Assembly: GCF_017654505.1 (NCBI RefSeq)
Contig: NC_054570.1
Coordinates: 186,001 to 250,000, forward strand
Direction of reading: 5' to 3'
DNA: 64,000 nt
Source of the DNA: Polyodon spathula
Lineage: Eukaryota; Chordata; Actinopteri; Acipenseriformes; Polyodontidae
This document shows positions 36,034-49,092 of this stretch, piece after piece. The notes beneath the pieces were generated by a model. The model worked only from the letters and a program-made list of their open reading frames with translations. It was not told where the DNA came from and ran no database searches. Position 1 is the first letter of the stretch; each line of letters starts with the position of its first letter. The translations under genes and the position numbers were made by a program.

Positions 36034-39000
36034 GCAGATACGAAGCAGAGGCATTTTAAAAGACAAATACACAAAAGGGATTTTGTATCAATCATTTTAA
36101 ATGCAACTGCATGAATGGCAAAGCCTATCCCTTCAAGCACACTGTATGATATCCATCTCCCAACTCAAACAGCCACACCTGTATGAATAAAAGTATGATT
36201 AAAATATGCATGCATGCAAATACTAACATGAACAAAAGCACAATGTACATACTCACATTCTAACGCATGCACACCAGATGTAATTTCCATAGTGTTTTAT
36301 GTGGCTCAGAAAAGGAGCTATTCATAAGACTGATGAAATGGTAGCACCTGAGCCAATAGTACAATAAAAGTACCCCCACCCACCCCCCGTACCATACCGT
36401 ATAGTATCGATATTCTCGCTTGCTCTGAGAGGACCAGTGATCCGCAGAGGAGCTTCCCCACCATTCCATCAGGAAGGAGGATCCTTAAAACCCCACTCCC
36501 AGCACCGCCATCCCAGGGAGCCACCCCGATCACACGAACCCCAAGCGACCACCCAAACAGGCCCGTCGACAGCTTCCCGACAGCCAGGGAGAGATGGCAG
36601 AACCTTCCTGGAGGAAGCAGAACCAAGTCAGTCAAAGCTGGACTGAGTGAACAGAACCAGGCAGCCCCAGGATGTGTTGGGACCACAATCGGAATGTGTG
36701 TGGGAGTGTTCCAACACAGGCATTCTTTCAGTGTGAAAAGAAGTCAGGATCCATGGTGACTGGTGACCACAGCATTGGATTAATGCTTAAATTACCCTTC
36801 CAGCCTGAACCCTACTGGCCAAGAAGATCTTCGACAAGGCTGCACTGTGAAAGCTAAACTATTGAAGACTCTACTGTAGTAAACAATCACGATTCAAGGA
36901 AATCTAGTTTCGTGAAGAATTTACAAGGACTGTCGGACACTGTGGTTTTAAAGAGCTCTCCCTCTGTGGGCTTCACAGGGCAAGCCAACGCAAAGCATGT
37001 TGCTTTCACAGTTTATCTGACTACACCGTTTCCCTGTTCAAGAACTAGGCTACAGTACTTCTTTAAAATGTGTCTTTAGAAAGCTGTGCAGACACAAAGT
37101 CTGTACTCACCCAACCCTGTAGGAACTGCAGAGTCATGTGGAAAACGCCCTGTTTTACAAATAACCTTGAGGCATGGTATCTTTACTGCAGTTTACCAAA
37201 CAGTAGATCATCAGCAGACATCTTACACAGTATCCACAGATCAACAACAGCTGTCACATCATCCAGAGGATTACAGACAAGGTGATGCATTAACCAGACC
37301 AGAATCTACCCCAGAAAAAGTGGGAACACTCTCCACGTATCACAGCCTCTAACAAAGCATCTTCTAATATATATATGTAGTCCTTCTCCTATCTGAACAG
37401 GTCTGCAGTGCCAGTGCAGCCAGCACACCTCTGTGATTTGAATTGTAAAATGAGAAGCACATGAAGGAGAATTCGGCTTATAATTCAGCACATGAACTGT
37501 ATAGACACGTTCCCTTTATCTTCTCCTACACTTCTGAGAACCTGTCCTAGAATCCCTCATAATTCTGGCTTTGCTTCCCTGTCTGGCAGATACAGTACTG
37601 ACTTGCAAAATTAATACAATAAAGAACTGCGTTCACATATATATTATATAGAACCCCTTTAATGACTAGCCAATAGTTGGGCACGGTTAGACAGTTTCTG
37701 AAATGCGCATCTTTTGACGACCGAAATATTGACGAATAATGCAGCACAAAAACATCCCAATATCTGTTGTAGCTTTAAATAATAAATAAGACACACACGG
37801 CAGCATGCCTCAGGCCAACTCAAACTCAACAAAACAACATTGACATTTAGTACCCAATACATAGACTGAACACCAAAACCTGGGGCACATTGCATTAACA
37901 GATTCTATGGTTTGAAATTTCGTTTAGGAAAACACGTTGTATGCTTCTTGAACTGTGGCAAAGATCAACTGGTGTTTCTTTGCTTTGTTGCACAAGGTTT
38001 CTAGAAGAGCCTTTGCACTACCATCACCATGCTTTGTACACCGATTTAAAGAGGGGATAAAAAGACAATATGAGAACTGCATTCCACCACTGCTAACCCA
38101 GACTATTTAAACACATCAACCACCTCCTAGGTTAATCACAGTATCAGTTCCAAGTTTAAACAGGCTTTTGTTATAGTAAACTTAGCCAGTCAATAGACTT
38201 TTAAACTGATCAACCTTTAAATTCATTCGGTACATTTCCTTTTGCTTTGTTGTTACTTGGAAAGTATCTTCGTACATTGTAGGCAGTAGGCAGAGTATAG
38301 CCTAATCAAGCAATGTCTGAGCGTTAGTTTGAGTTTCACTGTGTGACTTGTTCCCTAGATTGCGCTTCTTTGTGAATGGTACCATGATGTATGTCACAAA
38401 CATTTGGGCACGTGGAAGCCATGCACGCTATCAACAGGCAAACATACTAGCTGATGACATGGAGAACTAAATGTAAAATGAACACCAGGAAAGACAAACA
38501 CACACAGTATCCAGAGCTGATACACCCTACAGAAAGATAAGATAGGTGTGCCATTAACCTTTGATGGCTCAATCTAGTGTTTGAAATCACAAAATGGGTG
38601 AATGCAATTATATCACTCCCTGGTCACTGAGGTTCGGGGCTTGATAATCCTGAAATCCTGATAATAGTTCACTGTTTCAAACCATGTTGACAGATCACTT
38701 GATATTCTATACGCTACTGTCATGTTAGCAAAGATACAAGACACCAGGGGCAATCAATTTGAATAGATTAGAAGGATGCTACATTTCAACCCTAAAATAA
38801 ACCACTACCTTATTTGCTGGTTGTATGTCTACTGAAATATTTCTGATCTGTACTTTTAAACATGCTGTAGGCTACAAAATAATGACATGGTTAAGAAAAT
38901 AAAGTCAACACATTGTCAAATCTGTGTACAATACAGGCTTTCACCCAACTGTGTGCTTCATGTACTGGCCCTGCACTTGATTTATGTATAAAACAGGTGG

Positions 39001-39501
39001 AAAATCCGTAGGAATGAGTTTTTCAAAATAAAACTTTGATGAATCAATTTAAGAAAAAAATGTAGGCACGAAGTTTCAGAAACCATTTCTAAAACAACTC
39101 TAAACACTTACACTGATGAAGACAGGCATTTCACTTGTCACATGCTTCACAATACTCAACTCAGGAAAAACTGTTCAGTCCGGGGCAATGCGGTGTACAT
39201 ACTTTTTTGAACTACTGGAATGAGTTCATTTTTATATGAAGAACGCACTGCCCCAAGTTACTGCCATTTCACATTTTCCCAGGTGTTCATTACATAGAAA
39301 CGAATTGCCCCAAACCATGATTTATTTTTTCTAAGCCATGTGTGCGTTCTTCATGAAGGAATGACACATCTAATGAATAGACACCTTCGGTGACGTCATT
39401 ATAATACTTAATAGACAGAAGTCATGTGCACTGCTCCCAACATGTACTTTCAAAAAGACATCTGATCAAGTGTTAAAATGATCAGATGTTTAAAATGATC
39501 A

Positions 39502-39545
39502 GCTGTTTTAACAATTAATTTTAACAAATTAATTGTTAAAACAGC
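39502..39545. repeat. Perfect 20-bp inverted repeat with 4-base loop
   Basis: Arms at 39502-39521 and 39526-39545 are exact reverse complements of 20 bases, separated only by TAAC. The arms read GCTGTTTTAACAATTAATTT and its complement. The flank contains two further AAAATGATCAG words. No gene is recognised around it; it could be a palindrome left by a small transposon or a hairpin-forming element. Confidence 0.9.
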
Positions 39546-39784
39546 CTTAATTAAAACTGTTTAATGCCTAAAGAGAAACGTAAATCCCGTGTAAAACATG
39601 GTTGCTCCAAACTTGAGTTGCTTTTTCAAACATATGATTTTACAATATATGTGGTGAAAGTAATTTATACAAGAAAAGACCGTTTTAACACTTTTTTTTC
39701 CCGGTGTGAGGGAATTTGAGGCTTCAGCAGAAGTGCTGTCAGCAAGACTGAATTCTGGCTTTTCTCCAGACCCAGCTCGTAGTT

Positions 39785-39880
39785 AGTAGACTGGCGAAAT
39801 CTCGAGTTTTTAAAAGGCCAAATTTTGAGTTTTTAAAGCGAAATATCGAGTTTTAAAGACGACATTTCGAGGTTTTTTTC
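39785..39880. repeat. Degenerate tandem of about 27 bp, four copies
   Basis: Four diverged copies of a word like CGAAATCTCGAGTTTTTAAA occur back to back, with variants CCAAATTTTGAG, CGAAATATCGAG and GACATTTCGAGG. No function is apparent. Confidence 0.6.
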
Positions 39881-40379
39881 TCTCTGTTGGCCCTAGGTCT
39901 CTTCCGTAATAATGAAACAAAGTAAATAATAATGTACTAGCCACGCCTGGTGGCATTAAAATCTCGCCTAAATGATGATGTTGATCCGCAGCAACTGCGT
40001 TTCCTGTGTTTTCCGGCCCAATTCAACCCCCTGTATACATTTTTACAACAACAGTCAGCCGTGTACAGTACGGGACAGGTGCAGGGTGTACATTACACAC
40101 ACAATCAGTATGTTGCTCATACTCTATGTATATAATTAATATGTACGTGCGTGTACTGTAAGATCCTAACACGAACAGCCCCAATCCCGCAACGTCAACA
40201 GCGCATTTCTCAGGTAAATAAACTCACATGAGAAGGCATACCCGTGTTCTTCCTCGAGTTATTTTTCAACGTTGTTTCTTCCTTCGTGCAAGCCACTCTC
40301 TTCACTCTTGCGCGGATCCGCTTTGCTCATTTGACTATTTTTTGCATTTTATTTGCAACAAGTTTATTGTATTTTCCTC

Positions 40380-40670
40380 CCGGTCGGCAGAGACGTGCAG
40401 ATTTCTAGCAACCCCGAACTCCACTTCCCACTGCAGACTCGCTCATTACCAAAACCAAGCTTCCATTGGCTTGCGGGAATTCCTGTTTTTTTCAGCTGCG
40501 GACATAAGTGGTTTTAAACTCTGTCGATCTTTGGCATAGGCTCAGCCTCTCTTTGTGGATTGGTTAGAAGGACTGATAAGCCTGCCCACCCAAGAGAAGG
40601 TCTAGAATATTGAGGAGAGGCGGGACAATGAGATCTGTCAGATCGCTGATTGGTCTATTCATCATTGTCA
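40380..40670 (-). promoter_or_regulatory. Candidate ABHD2 promoter region
   Basis: CCAAT-type motifs in either orientation cluster here (CCATTGG near 40464, ATTGG near 40557 and 40649) in a CpG-containing stretch, with CCCGCC-like words near 40620. The position upstream of the ABHD2 coding exons, which need a 5' non-coding exon, makes this a plausible promoter. No start site can be fixed. Confidence 0.35.
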
Positions 40671-43000
40671 GATACCATGAAGCTAACGGGTTTGATTTTT
40701 AAATAAGGCAAAAAGTGTGTTCTCGGGTCAGTGTGGCTTCTTCCAGGTAAAACATGTCTGCTTAAACAGAAAGCACGCTGTTCCACAGTACGTGCCGATG
40801 TTAAGTTGCCAGAGTGAGAAACTATCTGATTCATTGCGTTCTCCGGGTGGAAAGGACACTGGCGAGTTAGCAACACGACCCTTCTGAATGCACTGCTAAT
40901 TGTCTTTCCTGTTGTGGAGTTACACAAGCAAACAGCAAAAGGCAGTCTGCACAAATCCGATTCGCTTTTAAAATAGCTTCTTTCCAATAGCCAACGGTTA
41001 ACTGGTCCTTTGAACTACCCTTTAGAACATGATAAAGCATGGGAATTGTTTAAAACAGGGAGTAAACGTCATTGTTGGGTCCTAATAATTTAATTGAAAT
41101 GACCCCACCGTCCCATAAAAATCTTGGAACAGGACGTGTTGAATTTGAATGACTGTTTTAATAACTCTGAGCTCCAAATGCCGTTTAAACAGAAAGAACA
41201 GATCCAGATGGTTTATCTGTGATGAGAATGGCCACAAGGTGGCAGCATTCGTTGTTGAATATTTGTATATTTCACTGGCACGCAGTAATAACACGCGGGC
41301 TGGTAAGGTACATTTCTCAAACCGACCCTTTTGTGCATTCAAGAAAGACACCCATTGTGTCGTTTTTCTTGAACCTTAACATTAAAGTTTGAAACCCTGT
41401 ATACGTGCCTTCCAGACTATATTATTATGCTGAGAGCAACACTTTTCGAAAGTAATATAATTGCTGCTCAAACCACAATGTTTATAACTCGCTATTTACA
41501 TCTGGCTTTGACTGTATTGTTATACTAAACAATGCATGCAATGGGAGGGTGGCTATAAATGAATTAGTGGTTAAGACCTTTTTGACAAGAGTCTATTTCG
41601 AAGTTTATTCTTACGTAGATGCGCTCATACTCCACACGGCTTATAGGGATATTGAACTTCATTCTCTATTGAGGAGGGTAACATGTTTGTGATGGCACTG
41701 ATGTAACAGATTTTACTGACTCCTGCTGGAGAGACGAAGTAAAACAAGTAGCTGGCCTTTTTGTACAGTGGTTAACTGGTGACTGTGAGCTTACCAGTCC
41801 GTGCCCATGGCTCTCGAACTGGTGCGGTCCTGCTCTTAAATAACTTCTCTGAAAGAGGGAGCCTGTGAGTCTGTCCCTCTCAACAACAGCTCTATTTGCA
41901 ATCTGCAGGAAGCTGTGGCAGCTATAGATCAGCCAGGCACAGAGCTTGAATAATGAAAGCTGCTGCTGTTTGAAAGCACTGCCTGTTTAACACTAGCTGC
42001 AGATCAACAGTTTGAGAGGCAGGCCAGAGGCCAGGCTGTTAATGAAACAGTGCTGTTTGACTGGGCAGCACCTGGAATACAGCTGACTGAAACAGGGAGG
42101 GGAGGGGAGATGTGTACTATAACAACCCTTTGCAAAATGCTTTTATCATGATACACCACGATACACTACGTGTGTACGGGTCTCTCCCTCTCTGAACCCC
42201 CTCTTCTCCCCTCACTCTGTATAACCCATCTCTCTCTCTGCCCAGGCACAGACCCATGAACTTCTCTTGCTGACTGCCCTCTGACTCAGTCCACTAGTCT
42301 GGGGTCAGAAGCTTTTAAACTTACTGGCTTTTATTTCACACGTCCAGATTTAAGCACTAACGCCCAGTTTTGGCAAGGGACAAAGGGAGTTATGGATTTC
42401 CCCAAACTGCCAGCTTGATTAACGGGAATAAATTGGTTGACAGTCTTCCTCCAAGCCCATCCTGTGTCACAGCCGGCCACACTGGATCAGGCAGCATTTC
42501 TTGTACACAACTGTTATGACATAGAGAAAAAATGTATCTATGTATAGTATATTAGCAAGTGTTTATTCATGAGCCACAGTGCAGTAACTGTTTGTCATTA
42601 CCGCTCAATTCCAGCTCTGTAACATGTGTGAAGTTAACAAAGTAATGGTGATAATGATAATCAGGCTACCGGTGTAAAATCGAATGTGCTGTGGGTTCTA
42701 GCGGAGGTGACAGTGTTGACAGCGGCAGTAACTGGAGACCAGGCCAGGGGTGTCGTTCTCAAACGTACAGTTTATTGAAACCGCTTTAACAAACCAAAAA
42801 CAAGCTCAAGATCCGAACTGCACTTAAACAGAGTTATACTATGCAGTTAATCGTGACGTTCTATCTAAAGTATCAAAACTGTTTTTTTTTTTTCTAATAA
42901 GGCATTGAAATGGGCCGAGTCTTGTTATATAGAAAGTATTGTGTTCGAGTTAGTAATATTCAATCTCCCTTTAGGAATTGCGCAGCGGGGGTCCCCCGGG
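40671..43000. other. Upstream flank of ABHD2 to the second gap
   Basis: I see no gene or recognisable repeat in this stretch. It ends at 43000 in a short GC-rich palindrome (GGGGGTCCCCC) directly against the gap. Confidence 0.4.
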
Positions 43001-43500
43001 NNNNNNNNNNNNNNNNNNNNNNNNNNNNNNNNNNNNNNNNNNNNNNNNNNNNNNNNNNNNNNNNNNNNNNNNNNNNNNNNNNNNNNNNNNNNNNNNNNNN
43101 NNNNNNNNNNNNNNNNNNNNNNNNNNNNNNNNNNNNNNNNNNNNNNNNNNNNNNNNNNNNNNNNNNNNNNNNNNNNNNNNNNNNNNNNNNNNNNNNNNNN
43201 NNNNNNNNNNNNNNNNNNNNNNNNNNNNNNNNNNNNNNNNNNNNNNNNNNNNNNNNNNNNNNNNNNNNNNNNNNNNNNNNNNNNNNNNNNNNNNNNNNNN
43301 NNNNNNNNNNNNNNNNNNNNNNNNNNNNNNNNNNNNNNNNNNNNNNNNNNNNNNNNNNNNNNNNNNNNNNNNNNNNNNNNNNNNNNNNNNNNNNNNNNNN
43401 NNNNNNNNNNNNNNNNNNNNNNNNNNNNNNNNNNNNNNNNNNNNNNNNNNNNNNNNNNNNNNNNNNNNNNNNNNNNNNNNNNNNNNNNNNNNNNNNNNNN
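43001..43500. other. Assembly gap, 500 N
   Basis: Exactly 500 undetermined bases. Sequence to the left carries ABHD2; sequence to the right carries the 3' half of STRC, whose 5' exons are missing. Confidence 0.99.
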
Positions 43501-43754
43501 GTTTAAAACCATTCCTCTGGTTAGCAGAGGGCTGGAGACCCTCCTGTATCCACTGGACAGATGACATTGAATTAAGGACAAGTAGAATATTACATTACTA
43601 AGAGCTTTGAGAACACTAGGTGAATTTAGTGAACACTATGTTGAAAAGTATATCTGTGTGGCCTCTAGCCTTTCCTAGCATTAGCGCTACTCAGCCTGCA
43701 ACCCGAGAAACAGTTTCCACTTGATTCCAATACATCATTTGGTTTTGTCCTCAG

Positions 43755-46700
43755 AGAAAATGTATCATTGAGGAAATCCAGAAGAGACCAGTAATAGATC
43801 TTTACCAGCTGGCACCACAATTCTCTGCAAACTTACCGTAAGAAAGCTTTCTTTTTTACATTAATTGGCACATTTTGTTTGCAGTGGGGACCTGATTGTG
43901 ACCTAACAGCACCCTGCATCCTGGTCCCTCAACTCAAACCACTAGATCACACTGCCTCCCTCCCAGCCCCTCAGCTCTAACCACTAGACCACACTGCCTC
44001 CCTCCCAGCCCCTCAGCTCTAACCACTAGACCACACTGCCTGCCCCTCCCAGCCCCTCAGCTCTAACCACTAGACCACACTGCCTCCCTCCCAGCCCCTC
44101 AGCTCTAACCACTAGACCACACTGCCTCCCTCCCAGCCCCTCAGCTCTAACCACTAGACCACACTGCCTCCCTCCCAGCCCCTCAGCTCTAACCACTAGA
44201 CAACACTGCCTCCCTCCCAGCCACTCAGCTCTAACCACTACACCACACTGCCTCCCTCCCAGCCTCTTGGCTCTAACCACAAGACCACACTGCCTCCCTC
44301 CCAGCCCCTCAGCTTTAACCACTAGACCACACTGCCGCCCTCCCAGCCCCTCAGCTCTGAGCCCCTGTTGTTTCTGGTATGTTGATATCATGCTTGTATT
44401 TTTACCCAGTGTAAGGATGATTGAGAGCCTGTCCAATGCTACGCTGGCATCCATCCTAGAGCACATCACCAAACACTTCCCTGATTTCTTGACGCTGCCA
44501 CCGCACAAGCAGAGCATCCTGGCAGAGAAGGCCCGGCTCATTCTGGTGAGTGTGTCCTCTCCCTCCCACCCACCTTGGGATGTGACCGTTTTGAATATAA
44601 TCAATTTTATCTGGGCTATTTGTTGAAAAAAACATGCTCCCAGTCGCACTGGCAAAAAACATGTGTGCTTATAGTTTACCAGCAAAGATACATTGTAGGA
44701 ACCCAAAGTACACCATGTTAAATGAAGCTTCCCATTGGAGATAAATCACAAGTGTAATAATACACAATAACAGAGGCTGATATCATCATGGGAAATTGCT
44801 TTGAGTCCTGTTCTCTTGCCTGCTTGGCTGTTCTCCTGCTGGGGAGAGAGCCCCTCATCGTGCTTCACTGATACACTTGCCTCCACGGTCCATTCCCTTG
44901 GTAGCACCATGTACTTCAGTTCAGGGGGTGACAAGATCTTGCTTGACAACCAGCAGGAACAGAGCTTGCCCATTGATAACGAGTCTTCCTGATCAGGAAC
45001 CCCTTCTTTCGGCAGGGTGTCCCCGCAGAGGGAGGGATCTCCGGGGTCTCTATGGACCTGCTGGGGCCCCTCCTCCCTTTCCTGGACTTGGGTGTTCTGG
45101 GGGCGGTGCACCGTGAGGCCCTGCTGCTGCGCCTGGATGAGGTGAAGGGGTACTGCCTGCCGCGGGACGCCCTGCAAGAGATTGGGCAGCTCCTGACGGA
45201 GAGGGGCATGCTGGGGTAGGTGGAGCACATTTTCCTGATAGTAAGCTGTATCAGGACTTCACTGGTTAGCTCTTTTCCCAGAATGCCTTTCTCTCAGACG
45301 GTTGCCTGTGTTGCAGAGAGACGTCAGGTTGGACACTGGCACAGATGGAGCATGCTGGGAGACTGCTGTTCACACTGTCTCCTCAGGACGTACACAGACT
45401 GCCCACGGTAAGAAGTGCTCTGAAAATGTTCCGAACTGATGTCTTTACTGTGCGTTTACGTCAGTTCTCTTCCTGTTTGTCAATGTTTCTGCCTGCTTGT
45501 GTTAGGGTTCCTGAGTTTCTGATAAGACCTGCTGTTCAATTACTTGAAAACGTTTAATTCTTTCTATTGCATTAACTCAGCCTGTGTGTGTGTTTGTGTG
45601 CTTGTCAGGTTGTGGTGAGCCCTGACTCTGTGGAGCAGGTTTTGGATGCTGAGCGGCGCTGGAAGGGCAGTGAGGTGGGCCGGGCCTGCATGACGATGGA
45701 CAGAGAGAGAGAAAAGAAGGAGAGTCTGGTCGCCAGGATCGTCCACGGGGGAGGGAAGAACAAGAAAGGTGAGGGCTACAATCACCTGAACTGATGGATG
45801 TGACCGATCTCAATTTCTAATTGAAGATGTCATTTTAACTCGCCGGCAGTGTACAGTACACCGGGTATTTTGAATCTGTTTTTGTATCACTATTGAAATG
45901 GTTGCCAATGTTAATACCCCTTTTGTTCTGCGTTTGGAATCTGTATTCCAGATCTCAGTCCAAGCTGTTCGGATATCAAGGGGACGTTCCCAGCAGCCTG
46001 GAGCGCGGCTCAGCTGTCGGGAATGTTGGAGCCGGAGCTGAGGGAGTGTGTGGAGACACTAGGGCAGGACCGGGAGCTGAGCTTGGAGCAGCGAAGGGCA
46101 GTGTGGGCCAGGTTCAAACAGGTGGGCACACTCATCGTATCTATCACTGTAATGAAGCCTGCCAGGCTCTCTTCAGTCTAAGCCAATGACATCCCACACA
46201 GTTTAGTGTTCTTGCAATTTCAACTTCGTAGGAAATGCATCTAGACTTGACCAGACTGCTGTGTTTGCTGTCTGTCGACAGATTTACGGCCCAGTCAAAT
46301 CCATGAGGGCCGAACAGATCCTCCAACTCGGCTGCATAGTTACCCAGCTGAGTGAGAGGGAGCTGCAGGAGCTGGACCTGTCAAACCTGGGGATCCTGGC
46401 TTACCTGGGAGGGATGGAGGAATGGAGCCCTAAACAGGTACTGTAAAGTGTCAAGCGGGGACTAGTTTCAGTTTCTGAGATAGCGGGCCATCTTTCTAAC
46501 ACCCCCACACTCTCCTGGCTCCTGTGGAAAGCAATTGCATATTTTAAAATGCTTGTTCTCATTGGTACAGTCTGTTCGGGGGTGGTGCATTGGGACCAGA
46601 GTTTGAAGTGAATGCAGTAGAGACTGTAAAGAGGAGTGTTTCTATTGCAGATGAGAGTGGCAGTGCTGCGCTTCCTGCGGCGCAGTGGCCAGACGGTCGA

Positions 46701-49054
46701 ACGACTGGGTGTGACCGAGCTGGCCTCTCTCGGGTTCCTGCTCTGCGGAATGACCCCGTCTGAAATGAGCAGACTCGACCCCAGGACTCTCAGGTCAGTC
46801 AACGCGAGCTCTGGGCAGGAGGTGGGCAATGCCTCGACAGATACTTCAAGATGGGAATATACTTGAGGATTCAGCTTACCCAGTCATTACCGTGAACATT
46901 AAACAGAAAAAGCAGTTTCTCTGGCAGCCACTTTATTTATTGCCATAACAACAGCTGTGTATCTCGTAACATTCAAGCAGATAACAGTTAGGGCCTAACC
47001 CTATCCCTAACCCTTACTCCTGTCGTCACCCATGTCTCCCTGGCAGTGCGGCGGCCCTGTTCCTAGGAGAGCTGCCCCTGCGTTGCTCGGAGCTGCAGTC
47101 CGAGACTCTGGCTACAAGGCTCATGACCACACAAGCCTTCGGACCGGTCAGCGAGTGGGGCCCAGAGGTCTTCACTGAAATTGGGACCCTTGCAGGTAGA
47201 TGTAAAATTGGGAGTTTGTCAAAATCTGTAGGATAGGACGTGTGTCAATCAGCCGTCAAAGTATAAATCCTCTTTCTGATGGACAGGTTAGATACTGTGC
47301 TGCATCGGCTTGAATCAATACATGCATTAGCTAAAGGGCCCTGTTCAGCTGTGTGGCTGTGTTATCTGTTTACCTGACTACAGTGCTGTGTTGGATTTCC
47401 AGGACTAAAGCTGTAAGAAAACTGATATGCGGTTCATAAATGAGTGTGCACAATGACAGATAATGAGCTAGTTTCCCAAATTGATTCCAATATTTAACAC
47501 ATAAACATTATCATGAGAAATAAACATGTAGCATCTGGTTATAACATAAATCAGACCATGATCACTGCCCTTATTCCTTACAAAGGACACAGAGCTCTCA
47601 ATGATGTCCTGCTTGATTTCAGCTGGTTTACCGGACATGGTGCTATCCTCCCTGGTCAGAGAGCAGCTGGAGGGACTGACCCCAGCAGCCATTGCACTCG
47701 TCAGCCCTAGCAAACTGGCAGTAAGTATCTCTCCTCTATTTGGACCTGCAGTTCCTTCAACAGTACATTTCACTGTGACAGAAGTGATAGGGACCTAATT
47801 AAGCAGATACTTATGAACATAAGGAAGATTAAACGCGAGAGGAGGCCATTTGGCCCATCTTGCTCGTTTGGTTGTTAGTAGCTTATTGATCCCAGAATCT
47901 CATCAAGCAGCTTCTTGAAGGATCCCAGGGTGTCAGCTTCAACAGCATTACTGGGGAGTTGGTCTCATGCCTCGTACTTGCTGAAACAGCTTTCACCGTG
48001 CGCTCATCTCTGTTGATTTGCTTTCGTTTTGATGTGGGTTTCTGTTCAGAAGCGTGTCAGTAACAAGGAGCAGCTGTTCTAGTTTTGATGTGTATTGAGA
48101 CCCCTGATAACACGCTTGGTATGAAAGCAATTTCCAGTGTTTGAAATACACCAGCAGATGGCTGTTTTATTTGTTTTTTAAACAGCCCTGAATTATCTAC
48201 GTCATTCTCTTTGTCAGTTGTCTGAAGGAATCTTTTGGCAGCAGTGTTAAAAAAAAGTCACCTTAGGGGACATTTCATTAACGGGATCTCCATGGCAACA
48301 AAACTAGTTCTCAGGGAAGGCAGAAACACCACAGCCAAAGTCCCCAGGCTTAGCTCTTACTGAATCGAATATTTCATAAATCATTATGTACATGCCAGCC
48401 TAAATGCCATTTCATAGACACTTCAGTACATTTTATTGGTAAATTATTTTACCAATAAAAAAATAAATAAATCTAGGTGAGAATATCAATGGTGACAGTG
48501 TAGTGGGCAGTGTTGTGTGAGAGAAAAGACTGGGGGTCATACTGTTAGTGCCTGAGCCAGCAGATCTGAGTGAACAGTCCTTCTCTCCCTCTCTCAGGTG
48601 GTGTTGAGCACGGCTCAACTGTCCTGGATGACCCCCGAGCAGGCAGGAGCAGTGACCCCTGCGCAGTGGGCGGAGCTCAGCAGTGATCAGAGCCAGGCTG
48701 TTGCCATGGCGCAGTACGAGGGAGAGCTAATACAGGATCCCCGGGGTAAGGGCACTCCCTTTACACACTATTGGGAGATAGAGCAGGATGAGATGACAAA
48801 GTATACTGTACGGTGCACTCCCTTTACACAATGGTATACCATATAATGCAGTGCCAGAATTTTGAAATTGCATCAATGATCTTAAACTCGAATCTGAACT
48901 TTGTGTGCACATATATTTATGATTTTATTTTCTATGAGCACCAGTATTAAGCTTAATTGATTTTTAAATCAACAGACGATCATATTTTGTAACCTTTAAA
49001 GTTGAATCTAACTACACTAGGCACTGTCACTTGATTTGTGAACCAGTCAGTGAT

Positions 49055-49092
<38 letters not shown>

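Larger units (their letters stand above)
33494..40200. other. ABHD2 upstream intron / intergenic
   Basis: No coding exon supported. It contains a (CT)n run at about 35968-36028, a (CAG)5-like run near 34525 and the hairpin at 39502-39545. Part of it is probably the first, non-coding, ABHD2 intron. Confidence 0.4.

Noticed and set aside
43931..44360. tRNA gene cluster
   Set aside because: Only the A-box half is present; no B box, anticodon arm or acceptor stem, so not functional tRNA genes.
44026..44706. 226-codon minus-strand open frame
   Set aside because: Mostly the 42-bp A-box array read in a frame kept open by its period, then antisense of a STRC exon.
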